A stretch of 64,000 nucleotides of DNA from Phoronis australis. Lineage: Eukaryota > Phoronida > Phoronidae. The translations under genes and the position numbers were made by a program. The stretch is from NCBI GenBank assembly GCA_002633005.1, contig NMRA01000250.1, positions 31,534-95,533 on the forward strand, given 5' to 3'. Within the stretch, counting starts at the first letter, position 1; each line of letters starts with the position of its first letter. Of this stretch, positions 11,503 to 21,089 are shown piece after piece. The notes beneath the pieces were generated by a model. The model made no database searches, was not told where the DNA came from, and saw nothing but the letters and a program-made list of their open reading frames with translations.

Positions 11503-11605
11503 GATGAGAAAGCGTGACGCAGGTAATGCACCCAAGCTTGGTGACCGTGTACCTTATGTGATCATCGCTGCAGCGAAAGGTGCTGCTGCCTATGAGAAGT
11601 CTGAG
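11503..11605 (+). CDS. POLD1: POLD1 exon E (thumb)
   Basis: Completes the split Arg, then [19 protein letters not shown] and ends AAAYEKSE. The LGDRVPYVI block is a pol delta signature in the thumb. The acceptor is tccttag at 11502 and the donor is gtgtgt at 11606. The phases (2 in, 0 out) match exons D and F. Confidence 0.95.
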
Positions 11606-11659
11606 GTGTGTAACAATTCATTTTGTCAACGTCCTTGAATGAGTATACTAGGGGCTCTA

Positions 11660-11948
11660 CTAGGGACTCTGTTGCATGACAAATGACTTAAGAACCAGAC
11701 AGAAATTTGGTGTTATGCTCCCAGGTCACAGTTACTGAATAAAGATTCAGACATGTGTTGATCAGTGCATCACAACTTTGAAATAATTTATGCAAATGTT
11801 TTCAGTAACTAGAAGTAGTGGGTACATTCTCAGAGACTTTGTGCTGTTGCTAAAATGAGATTTAATTATTTTCAAGTACAGTTGTGTGGAGCGTAATACC
11901 AAATTTCTGACTTAAGTCTTGCCACTTTTCATTAGAAACAGACCCCTG
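11660..11948. mobile_element. MITE of the CAGGGG family, copy 1
   Basis: The right end reads ccacttttcattagaaacag and acccctg. The middle shares gagactttgt, agatttaatta and agttgtgtgga with 15424-15703. The left end is diverged and was placed by comparison. It lies in the intron after POLD1 exon E. Confidence 0.5.
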
Positions 11949-13031
11949 TTCCAACGCGCACTTTATAGGTTGAGCTGGAACAAGATTTTTTGTATAAGGT
12001 CCATTCTCCCTTGTAAATTCAGCTGCCTGTCCGCTCCTTAATTTTGATCCCACATAGAAATATGTCAAGTTTTACATGCATGGCTGGGCCCCTTGTTTAT
12101 GAAAGTTCTAAACTAATTGATTTTATTGAAGTGCCTGGCACTCTCTACAGGGCTTTGTAAAATCCAGCATTTTTCCAAGTTATTGTTAGACTGCTTAGAC
12201 ATGATGAATAAGTCATTTAATTAACTGGCAGCCATCTGGACTGCCATTGGAAATAGTGAAGATTTTTTCATTAAAAAAAGAGCAGGTGGCCTGATGTCAT
12301 TTGGGGTGCGTCAGACATGAGCAGGCCTCATGGTGGGCCCATTGCACCATTTGGTGAAAGATTAGATCTGTTAGGGATGGTAGTTCGCTCTTTTCTTGGG
12401 TAAAACCATGTTGAATGTGACAGCATCACTTAAGAGCTCTAGATGATATATTCAGTGTACAAGTGTTATGATGTTGGGAACAACTTGAGACTCATGTGAT
12501 TGGCCAACGAAGCCACTTACGTTAAAAATTCTTCAGTTAGGATACAATATCATGCATAAGCGGAATTTCATTTTGTATTTAATAGACTTTATTAATCGAC
12601 AAAATGTGTTTGATGGGAAGAATGTTACCAAAAATGCATTCATGTGTTTTTAGAAAATGTCACATGTTCACTTGGGCTCACATAATGCGCTCTCTGTTTG
12701 TCATTCAATCACAAATGAGTTCAATATGCCCATGCAGCCATAGCATGTTGTCTCATAATTTGACAGGCCCTCATGCTCAGTGTTCGTTATTGGGTTTCAA
12801 TGTTGTAAAGCTGAGCTACTTTGCGCTTACTTTTTATTATTCTCATAGAATCTTTCTCATTCGGGGAGTCTATTCATTCTGAGATTCATTTTGAATCCTT
12901 CATTCCTTCTGAACATTACAGCATTATCTGAATAAGCTGGTTCCAATGATTTCATCTTCTGTATTGTTTCTTTTCATTATTACCTAGAATATTCAGTCAT
13001 TTGAACTGGGCGTCTTATTCTGTTCTTTCAG

Positions 13032-13164
13032 GATCCTATTTATGTTCTGGAGAACAACATTCCCATTGACACTAAGTACTACCTGGAACAGCAACTGGCT
13101 AACCCTCTGATGAGAATATTTGAGCCAATCTTGGGTGAGAACAGGGCTGAATCTGTGCTGCTCC
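13032..13164 (+). CDS. POLD1: POLD1 exon F (end of thumb)
   Basis: Forty-four codons plus one base: [20 protein letters not shown], then [15 protein letters not shown], ending AESVLL and the first base of an Arg codon. The YYLEQQL/RIFEPI block closes the polymerase fold before the C-terminal metal-binding domain. The acceptor is tttcag at 13031 and the donor is gtgagt at 13165. A diverged tandem copy of the exon end plus donor follows at 13200-13280. Confidence 0.95.
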
Positions 13165-13280
13165 GTGAGTATAAGATAATTGTTATTCTCTTTATAATAG
13201 TTGAGGCAATCCTGGGTGAAAACGGCGGATACAGTGCTTCTTTCTGCGTGTAGATCAATGTTATCTTTATCATTGGTAGC
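13119..13280 (+). repeat. 81-base tandem copy of the exon F end and donor
   Basis: Exon F from 13119 through the donor into the intron (to about 13199) is matched by 13200-13280: tttgagccaatcttgggtga against gttgaggcaatcctgggtga, and the donor cgtgag against cgtgta. The downstream copy has accumulated many changes and is non-coding. Confidence 0.75.
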
Positions 13281-13916
13281 AAACCCTGTTGCTGTTTAGT
13301 ACATGCTGGGACTTCAGTTTCTGCTTGTTTTTATTTAATTTTTTCTGTGAAAAATTTTCACGTGGTCAATAAAGCTATGTGTAATGCTATGTAAGTAGTG
13401 TGGTGAAATCTCTGTGGGTGGTTTTATGAAATGAAATGCTGTGTTCCATGAACTGGGCTCCTGGTCTAATCTTTTTACTCAAAATCAAACACAAAAATAT
13501 ATTTTGAACTTACTGTTCTCCTTAACATAAGAAGATAATTATCTATAATTGTGTGGTTGAGTATATTACGAATTACGCACACCACTGTGTTGTGCACTCA
13601 AAGGCCCCTAGGTTTGAGCTACACACTCGAGTAAAGACTCAAGATGTTGAGCTCCTGCTCCTTCTTGTAACTGTAATTCAGTGTTCAACATGTGTAAAAT
13701 AGGATCACAGTCTTCCACGTAAGCCGTAGGATACTTGAGCGCTGAATGATAAACACTTATCTTCAGTTCGCACTAAATTAGAACTTCATAATTATGTGAA
13801 AAATAATTTTGAGTAAGATTTGACCCTGACCTCTGTTGTTAACGTGACCATTCTTAGACTGTTAATGTGACCGTTCTTGCACTGTTGCATTCACTCTCTG
13901 ATTTTATCCAAACTAG

Positions 13917-14030
13917 GCGGTGACCACACGCGCACACGTACAGTGGTGACATCTAAAGTTGGCGGTCTGGCAATGTTTGCCAAGAAGAAGAGCAAGTGCA
14001 TCGGTTGTAAATCGGTGTTGGAGAAAGATA
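13917..14030 (+). CDS. POLD1: POLD1 exon G (first half of CysA zinc module)
   Basis: Reads [21 protein letters not shown], then [17 protein letters not shown] with a split Ser. CIGC is the first cysteine pair of CysA, the zinc module needed for PCNA-dependent processivity. The acceptor is aactag at 13916 and the donor is gtaagt at 14031. The intron that follows carries several degraded copies of the exon end. Confidence 0.94.
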
Positions 14031-14345
14031 GTAAGTGAATAAGTGTCAGTTTTGGAGAAAGGGTGTAAATGAAGAAAATGTAACGGGAATTTGTTCTTTT
14101 TAATCATTGTTGGAGAAAGGTAATAAAGTGTTACATATGATCAAGAGCTTTGATTGTAAATCATTGTTGGTAAAAGACGCTAAGTAATGAAAATATCAGA
14201 TGATTTGCTTGTAAATCAGTTTTGGAGAAAGGCATTGAAAGTGTTCAGAATATCAAGTGATTTGGTTGTAAATATGTATTTTCTAAAAGACAATAAGCAA
14301 TGGAAATATCAAAGATGATAAGCAATGGAAATATCAAAAAGCGTT
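14004..14345 (+). repeat. Degraded tandem copies of the exon G end in the following intron
   Basis: The exon end ttgtaaatcggtgttggaga plus donor recurs in degraded form at about 14047, 14101, 14151, 14204 and 14261 (for example ttgtaaatcattgttggtaa and ttgtaaatcagttttggaga). Copies differ in length and by substitutions. Confidence 0.7.
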
Positions 14346-14359
14346 GGTGCTTGTTCCAG

Positions 14360-14513
14360 GCGACGCTGTGTGCAAGTATTGCAGCGACCGTACGTCTGAG
14401 TTGTATCAGAAGGAGATTATGTCCTTGAACCTTCTGGAGGAGAAATTCTCACGGCTCTGGACTCAGTGCCAGCGCTGCCAGGGTAGTCTACATGAGGATG
14501 TCCTCTGCACCAG
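14360..14513 (+). CDS. POLD1: POLD1 exon H (second half of CysA, start of CysB)
   Basis: Reads [20 protein letters not shown], then [20 protein letters not shown] and ends DVLCT with a split Ser. CKYC completes CysA. CQRC plus the following Cys form part of CysB, which in pol delta holds an iron-sulphur cluster and contacts the B subunit (POLD2). The acceptor is gttccag at 14359 and the donor is gtaggg at 14514. Confidence 0.95.
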
Positions 14514-15423
14514 GTAGGGACAGCACTAGACTGGCTTGTTGTGAATCTTGAACAGTTTCTAAGTAAACTAGGGACTGTTGAACATGTTCATGTGTACGAA
14601 ATTTCACAAGACAGCCTAAACATAAGGAGTCGTATTCATGGGAGCTTAGAAATCACGGTTAAAGTTGAAAACTGTCAGTTTCACGCTTACTCAAAGCAAA
14701 AATGTCATTTCACAGGTGAAGGAAAAATTTGACCCTCTCTTCATATTGTCCAAAATAGGTTACAGGTGGCACGTAAAACTTCTACAAACACACATTTCGT
14801 CAAAGAAACTGACTTTTTGACTCTATAAAAGTGCTGTTAACTTGATACTTTGTATATTACTGGGTTCCCTTCAAGTCATGAGAATATTGAGTAAAGATCC
14901 CCTTTGGAACCAAAGAACTGCACCTTGGTGTAGAAAGTGTACAACCGTTTTGTCCATATCTTATGGACTTTATTCACCTCTGGGTGTGCCCTCTGTCCCC
15001 ATAGTATAAAACAATAGAACTTGTTCCTTGCTCAGATGGCGAGTGGCTTCTGTCAGGGCGTGGGATAAATTGACCATTTCATGACAACCCACGGGAAACT
15101 AGGTCACAAGCTCATCGCACAGATATAGGTAGATAAGCGTATCCATTGTTCACTTTGTTTTTCTTTCTTATAATAAAGTTAATGGTAAATATTTATCGGT
15201 AGCCAGCTGATGTGCGCCCAAGGTACGATATCCGTGCGACCTGCACCAAAGGAAAACAATGGTATCTTGCCATAGGCTATAACCGTGCGACGCGCTTACG
15301 CTCGTCGCATGGATCTCGCAAGTTAAACAATAGCTTGTGAAATTCATACGACGTCATTTGGCACGGGAAGCCAACTTCTTGTGCTTGGTCCCAAGCAATG
15401 ACGGATTTATCAGTTCTTTCCAA

Positions 15424-15703
15424 ACCCTGGGATCTGTTTCATGAAAGTGACTTAAACTTGCAAAGGAAATTTAGACTTAAGGTCCCACTTCACAGTTTAG
15501 TCATTGTGATTATGAGTGGATGACTGTCTAGAAATAATTTATAGAAATTATGTTAATAACTAGCAATCAGTGTACATTCTCGGAGACTTTGTACGTTTGT
15601 CATGTCAGATTTAATTACTTTTCTCAAATAGTTGTGTGGACCGTAAGACCAGATTTAAGACTTGAAAAAGTCTTAAATCACTTTTCATGAAACAAACCCC
15701 TGA
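15424..15703. mobile_element. MITE of the CAGGGG family, copy 2
   Basis: The left end (ctgggatctgtttcatgaaa, gtgacttaaa) and the right end (cttaaatcacttttcatgaa, acaaacccctg) are inverted repeats. About 280 bases with no open frame. It lies in the intron before the last POLD1 exon. Confidence 0.65.
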
Positions 15704-15812
15704 AGTCATCTCCAAGGAACTGGTCGGGGACCAATTTGTTTTTGTTAAATAGTTTAAGTATTGTATGAATATGTAAATCTTGAACCAGCGTGGAAATACA
15801 AATCACATTTTT

Positions 15813-15848
15813 AAGTCTGGTCTGCACACCACCTGTTGGCCAGACTTT
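15813..15848. repeat. Solo end of the tRNA-bearing MITE
   Basis: Reads ttttaagtctggtctgcaca and ccacctgttggcca, nearly identical to the terminal inverted repeat of 16548-16862. No second end is seen nearby. Confidence 0.6.
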
Positions 15849-16266
15849 CTGTGAGTTCAAGTATTAGTCTGTTTTAATGTACAAGCGAGTGTTTAAAGTT
15901 GCTGAATACTTGTTTTTCTACCATTCTTAATAGGTTTTGAATCGTTTGCTTTGAAGCTAGGCAAGGTTTTACATGTCTTCACAAAATTTTGAAAACTTTC
16001 AGGAAAGGTCAATTTTTAATTGACTTTGGTAGAAACAGGCAATCTTACGAGCAGGGTTTTTCTTGGGACACAAATTAAATTTTTCCACAAATATTCCCAG
16101 AAAATGCAAGGTCCCGCAGCTTTGAGGATTTTTGTCGGCGAATCAAAGATCATCATTTGTTTTGATGTATCATGTGAAAAATTTTGGTTTAATTTGAATT
16201 TCAGCTGTCTTATTGCCAAACACGGGGTCAGCAACTGAAACCAAGTGATTTGTATCTTTTTTCCAG

Positions 16267-16363
16267 TCGTGACTGTCCCATATTCTACATGAGGAAGAAG
16301 GTGCAGGTTGACTTAGCAGACCAGGTAAACCTTATAGAAAGATTTGGCATTCCCTCTTGGTGA
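16267..16363 (+). CDS. POLD1: POLD1 terminal coding exon I (end of CysB, C-terminus)
   Basis: Completes [20 protein letters not shown] and ends [12 protein letters not shown]-stop, with TGA at 16361-16363. The last CysB cysteine lies in SRDCP. The RFGxPxW-type ending matches animal POLD1 C-termini, so the in-frame CAG|GTAAAC at 16322-16330 is coding and not a splice donor. The acceptor is ttccag at 16266. Confidence 0.94.
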
Positions 16364-16615
16364 AACAAGATGGCCGCCAGTGGTTTCACTTGGATCAACA
16401 ACAGCATAAAGCGCCACCCGGTGTTACTGCAGGGAGTCTCTTGGCACATATTGTCAGTATAGAAGGATCTACTCAGTTCATACTGGTAGGACTTCATTAA
16501 TGTATGAGATTGATTGGGTGTGATGTTACACAATGACTCAGCAATATTTTTAGTCTGGTTTGCACACCACCTGTTGGCCACATCATATGACCTAATGGAT
16601 CTGAAAAGATTTCTT

Positions 16616-16685
16616 CCCCGTGGGACTTGAACCTGGGACCTCCTGCTAAGCGTGCAGACTCTCTGGTCCACTGAGCCATCGGGAC
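16616..16685 (-). tRNA. tRNA-like sequence (Ser GCT-type anticodon arm), probably a pseudogene
   Basis: On the - strand gtcccgatggctcagtggac (A-box like) is followed by an anticodon arm tctgc-acgctta-gcagg (seven-base loop, anticodon GCT) and ggttcaagtccc (B-box). The T-stem and acceptor stem pair imperfectly and there is no long variable arm, so it is most likely a tRNA-derived part of the surrounding element and not a working tRNA gene. Confidence 0.45.
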
Positions 16686-16740
16686 CACCGGCACAGAAAT
16701 CGAATCAGATTTAGTAGTGGGCATTCCGCCCTCATACTCC

Positions 16741-16790
16741 CGAGTGCCCAGTTAGCAGAAGTTTTCGGGTTCGAGTCCCAACCAGAGCAG
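16741..16790 (+). repeat. Second tRNA-like arm, opposite orientation
   Basis: Reads gcccagttagcagaagtttt and cgggttcgagtccc (B-box). It resembles the 3' half of the tRNA-like sequence in the other arm but is inverted with respect to it. Confidence 0.45.
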
Positions 16791-18463
16791 AAATCTTGTC
16801 AGTCTTATGTTCATTATGTCACGTGAAGTGGCCAACAGGTGGCGTGCAGACCAGACTTAAAAAATGCTTGCTGGTTTAAAATTTACAGATTCATATTGTA
16901 CAGAATTATTCAAACAAAATAACCTGGAATTCCTTGTCATGACTGCTGGCTGGACGCCAAAGTTATTATCAGAGTAGTCTACGCTCGTGAAGGAATTAGC
17001 GGGAAAGTTAATAAGATGGCCACGTCACGCCATATTAGTCTACACTTGTCATTTTTGCTGCTATCATAATTATGTGTGATGACATGAAAGCATTATTTTG
17101 TCTGAATACTTACATCTTACACTTAAGAATACTTACATCTTACACTTAAGAATACTTACATCTTATACTTAAGTCTAAAGTAAAATTAGTTTCTGAATTC
17201 AGCTGCAGTCCGTGGGATTTCTCTTCAGGTAATCAGGGGGTTGAAATTAAAACATTTGCAAAATGACGAGCAGGTTTGTTTTTGTTCAGTGCTTGTGGTT
17301 AGGTAACAGTTACTTCGTTTGATGTTTATTAAGTAGGTCAAGATGTGCTCCTCTTCTGTTACGTCGTCTGAACTAGACGTGCCTATGATGTGTATTAAGT
17401 ATATAAAAATGTGTTCTCTCCAGTTCACATGGACGAGTAAATTCCTAACGATATGTGATGCATTTATAAAGGTTACATCTGTTTATGTGAAATAAAGGAT
17501 ATATTAGTACATTTTTGTAAGTGTCTACCGTTTTCATTGTTGAGATCGAATTCTTAACAGAAGAGTGCTTTGGCACACTTACTCAATCCTGAATTGTTGC
17601 TAAGTCAATTGGCTCAGAATCAGAAGCATTGTGTACATGAGCCATTTTCGAAATTGCAATTTGAGAGTGGGGCAACCCCAATAAACACTGAAGCAGTTTC
17701 ATGAGTCGCCACTGTAACAGAAATCAAACCCTATCACAATGAAGAATATTGGAAGCCAACTGACTACGCCACCTGGTGGTGGGATTTTACAACCATCAAT
17801 TGATTGGCTGATTGACAGGAAGGCAAAAATCTGATTTGGGTAAAATCTGGCCACATTATGGGTGACAAGTGATTTGTTTTAATGATAAGAAGTCATTACA
17901 AAACCCTCCCCTTTGGTTTCGACTCCTGGGAACAAGGGTTTCTAAATGGAGGCTTGTCCTGATATCAATTTCATTGTTGAGCATTCTAGCATTACAACTT
18001 GCAGGTTGATTATCTGCCACTTTTTTCTTATCTGCCACTTCTCGAAGGATTTCCAAAACCATTCATCAACGTATATTAGAAAAATGGAACCTATTTTATT
18101 AATTTTGGCTAGTTTCATGCATTACTTCCAGTTGAAATAACCATATTAATTTCACTTCACACAAGGAATTCAATTTCTGAAGCTAAACAGTTCGAAAAAC
18201 AAGCAGTTGTTCACAACAAATCAATTTATTTTAGCCAGTGTTTTAATACTGTGAAACAATGGCTACTGTGGTAAATGCTCTGCTCCTTGCAATAGAACAA
18301 GTTTCTTTAGGATGGCACCAATTGTACAAATGTATTAATGGAGTATAATTGGTGTCCTGAACTTGAATGGGACTACTTTCTTATGCACTAAAGTAGTGCT
18401 GTATCATTTTCAAGGGCTGTTCTTCCTGTGGCCATTCATTGCAATGTTAAAAGAGTGAAGAAG

Positions 18464-18619
18464 CAGGGTGGATCCAGAATTTTTTAAAAGAGGGGGGTCG
18501 GATCAAGGGTTTTTTTTTAAAAAGGGGGTCCAAGTCAACAATTTAAACATTCTAAATTTGATATAACTAAAATCAAGGAAAAGGGGCTCTGGACCCTTGA
18601 CCGCCCTGGATTCGCCTAT
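18464..18619. mobile_element. hAT-like MITE, copy 1
   Basis: Left end cagggtggatccagaatttt; right end ccgccctggattcgcctata; G- and C-rich interior flanks. This matches the widespread animal MITE type beginning CAG-x-GGCGGATCCAGG. Confidence 0.55.
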
Positions 18620-18767
18620 AAGAAGGGTCGATTTTGGCTGTAATTTTTTACGGAGACAGTTGAGATTTTACCATACTGAGTGATTGGTACATTTGAAAGA
18701 TACCAAGAATGAGATGGGTGATTGAGGAAAATATTTTGAGCCTGGAGGGGTAAGTAGTCTGCATAGT

Positions 18768-18985
18768 GCTAGATGGTTGTAAATCGTGGGTGTCCTTGGC
18801 ACACAGGCCATTTGAAATTGACAAGCAAGGTTAGAGACTACTCAGATTGTGAACCCTGTTCCTAATCATACAACCCTTCCAATATATGCCTGTGTAAGGA
18901 AAACCATGTCTTAAGCCAGCGTTTATGGTCCTGGCTGAGAAGATGTTTATTTAATTATCCCATGTGGATCATGAATAGCCTAGCC
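18768..18985 (+). repeat. Dispersed repeat, copy 2
   Basis: Same orientation and order of blocks as 8372-8536, with an extra middle segment. Non-coding. Confidence 0.7.
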
Positions 18986-20997
18986 CAGAATGTGGCCAAT
19001 ATCTTGCAAATTAGGGCAAGTCTTCGTATATTCAGCACACAAATCACAATCAGCTACTGCAAGTGAAATGCTATTTAAGGCTACTGTTAAGAGTAAATCT
19101 GTTAATATTTACTGACACTATATCGTTCAATTCCTCAAGCCACTGCTGCCCACCAAGGTCTATCTCTATCAACTGTACTGTTGAAAGGGTGTGTCGCTTG
19201 TATAAGGTTACGCACCCTTGTAGTCGTCAAGATAAACCTACTTGTTTTTTAGAGTTGAGTACTTGAAAGGCCGGAACCGCATCATGAAGACCTCAATGAC
19301 GTGAGAGGTTTTCTCATAACATTGACCTGTGATATTGGGTCTTCAAAATATCGTAAATTCTTATTTATTGAGCTTATTTTTGTATAACAAAACAGTGCGC
19401 TTTGTAGTGTTTTAAGACAACAACCTTACGCAACTTTAGAACCTGATAGTTTTCGCCCGCACGTAACCGCGGTACACCAGCAGTCTCCTTTCAGGGCTTT
19501 GGTCACTTGTCTACCAATAGGTGGCAGAAGTTACATTCCGGCGTTTTCCCGTTGCTCCCAACTTGTTCGATCTCTTACAAATAAGTTGGAAAGGTGACCC
19601 CTGTAACTAATATCTTACACGACTGATTGACTCCATTCTGGCATTTATGGTTGGAGGTCCAGACCTCATTTGTTCGATAATTGCTCTAATCTCTCATGAG
19701 ATAGTATCTAGCCTGTCGGACTGCGTGGACTGTGCTGTTAAAAATAAAAGTTAAGTTATAACATATTTGAACAAAAACCAATAGCACTTCTGAAATCCTC
19801 GTCAAATGGTGATCACGTTTAGTTTTTGAATCGCCAAAATCGTCCAACTACAACCGAAGTTAAGACAATCTATTCTTTCTGAACTATAGTCGCTCTGAGT
19901 TTGACTGTGTTCACACGTGGTCTGTAATAAACCTGGTAGATAATTGGCCTGCCTGTTGTCATACCAGACAAAAGACTGCTTGGCTGTTAACAAGAAACTA
20001 GATGTTATCACACGCTCACAACCCTTTACGTCTGGAAAATTGTCCACCCTTTGAGGCGTAAATTAAAGTCCGTTTGCCTCGCGCAACCAAATGCAAACTA
20101 TGTGCACGACTCAAAATGTTTCTGTTTGTAACTGACAAAAGAAGTATTTTTGCCGTTGACAATACGACACATTGACAATACGACACATTTATACCTAGAA
20201 AATGAAGCGGCTCGAGAATGACATGTGGAAATTTTTATTTATCTACCTTCCATCTTGGAGCATTGAGTGCAAAGTGGGAGGAATCAAGCGGTATTTTAAG
20301 TGCGGTGTAGTGGGATTGAAAATATTTTTATAATTGCATTAACATTGCATGTTCGATTTTGTACCCTGTAGTCAACACATCAATTTTTTATTTAAAAAGA
20401 AAATGGAACAGTGGCCAGTAATTGAAAATCCTCAAAACGCATAAGTAACTGAACAACGTTGCCAGGTGGACTTTGGTTTCGGCATTCTCACCGTGTCCAT
20501 AAATAATGCTTCTATCAGTGTATATGTTGTGTTAAATTTCATTTATTTAGTACACAATACTCGACCTGTGTTCTACATTGTTACCGGGTATTTCAAAGTG
20601 CGTTTTTATGACGGCCGTATCGTACTAGAATCAAACGAACTGCATTTGATATCGCTCCATTGTTATAAAATATTGCAGTTTCTTTATCCTTTGTGGGTTC
20701 AATTTTATTTAGGCGTCTTCACTATTTTCTTGCCGCCAACTTAATCCAGGATGTAATTTTAAATTTAAATACGTCTTTGCCCTATTTGAAAGTTCATATT
20801 GACGCAGATTAAAACGGAATTTCCGCCATTGCCGATGCACTTGCAAATGCAGACGATTTCTGTTGTGGACAAAATGACGGATTTAGAAGACGTCAAGATT
20901 TTAACTTAATTGAACTCCAACGCCAGTGGGGTTTTATAATTTTCTTAATTGATTTTTTCCAGAAAAACGAGCCTGTCGGAGACACCATGCCACGTTT

Positions 20998-21089
20998 ATA
21001 ACTTCCTCTAGAAATTGTCCGCTTCTCACTGGTCGATTGTGTTATAACTTGCTCTAGAAATTGTCCGCTTCTCACTGGTCGATTGTGTT
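20998..21089 (+). repeat. 46-base tandem duplication
   Basis: Two copies of a unit containing ctagaaattgtccgcttctc, actggtcgattgtgtt, differing at one base. Non-coding. Confidence 0.85.

Larger units (their letters stand above)
8173..16363 (+). other. POLD1: POLD1 gene, 3' half (nine exons): overall model
   Basis: DNA polymerase delta catalytic subunit, the family B polymerase that, with PCNA, does most lagging-strand synthesis and repair synthesis in the nucleus. Nine exons (8173-8268, 9225-9362, 10351-10523, 10872-11024, 11503-11605, 13032-13164, 13917-14030, 14360-14513, 16267-16363) join with matching phases and canonical GT-AG borders into 1161 coding bases, i.e. 386 residues plus stop. 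That is about the last third of a protein usually near 1,100 residues. The segment runs from just before polymerase motif C to the C-terminus and keeps all eight cysteines of CysA and CysB. The exonuclease domain and motifs A and B are not in the window as far as I can see. Residue conservation with animal POLD1 is very high, so the gene is expected to be functional. Confidence 0.95.
16548..16862. mobile_element. MITE with long inverted ends and tRNA-like arms
   Basis: The left end is ttttagtctggtttgcacac and cacctgttggccac. The right end is gtggccaacaggtggcgtgc and agaccagacttaaaa, its reverse complement. Inside, both arms carry tRNA-like sequence in opposite orientations (see 16616-16685 and 16741-16790). 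About 315 bases. It lies in the probable POLD1 3' UTR. Confidence 0.75.
16364..17515 (+). other. Probable POLD1 3' UTR with polyadenylation signal
   Basis: No coding similarity follows the stop codon. The first AATAAA on this strand is at 17491-17496, followed by T-rich sequence, so the transcript may end near 17515. The interval contains a MITE (16548-16862), a 23-base unit repeated nearly three times (17109-17172), and a pair of related segments at about 17320-17430. The 3' end is inferred, not shown. Confidence 0.45.

Noticed and set aside
16285-16724. Two - strand open frames overlapping the last POLD1 exon
   Set aside because: They are antisense shadows of exon I and of the tRNA-bearing MITE; their partial similarity to each other's composition comes from the element.
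16325-17310. A further POLD1 exon at about 17230 spliced from a donor at 16325
   Set aside because: First considered because of CAG|GTAAAC, but reading through 16325 gives the conserved RFG-x-P-x-W ending and a stop.
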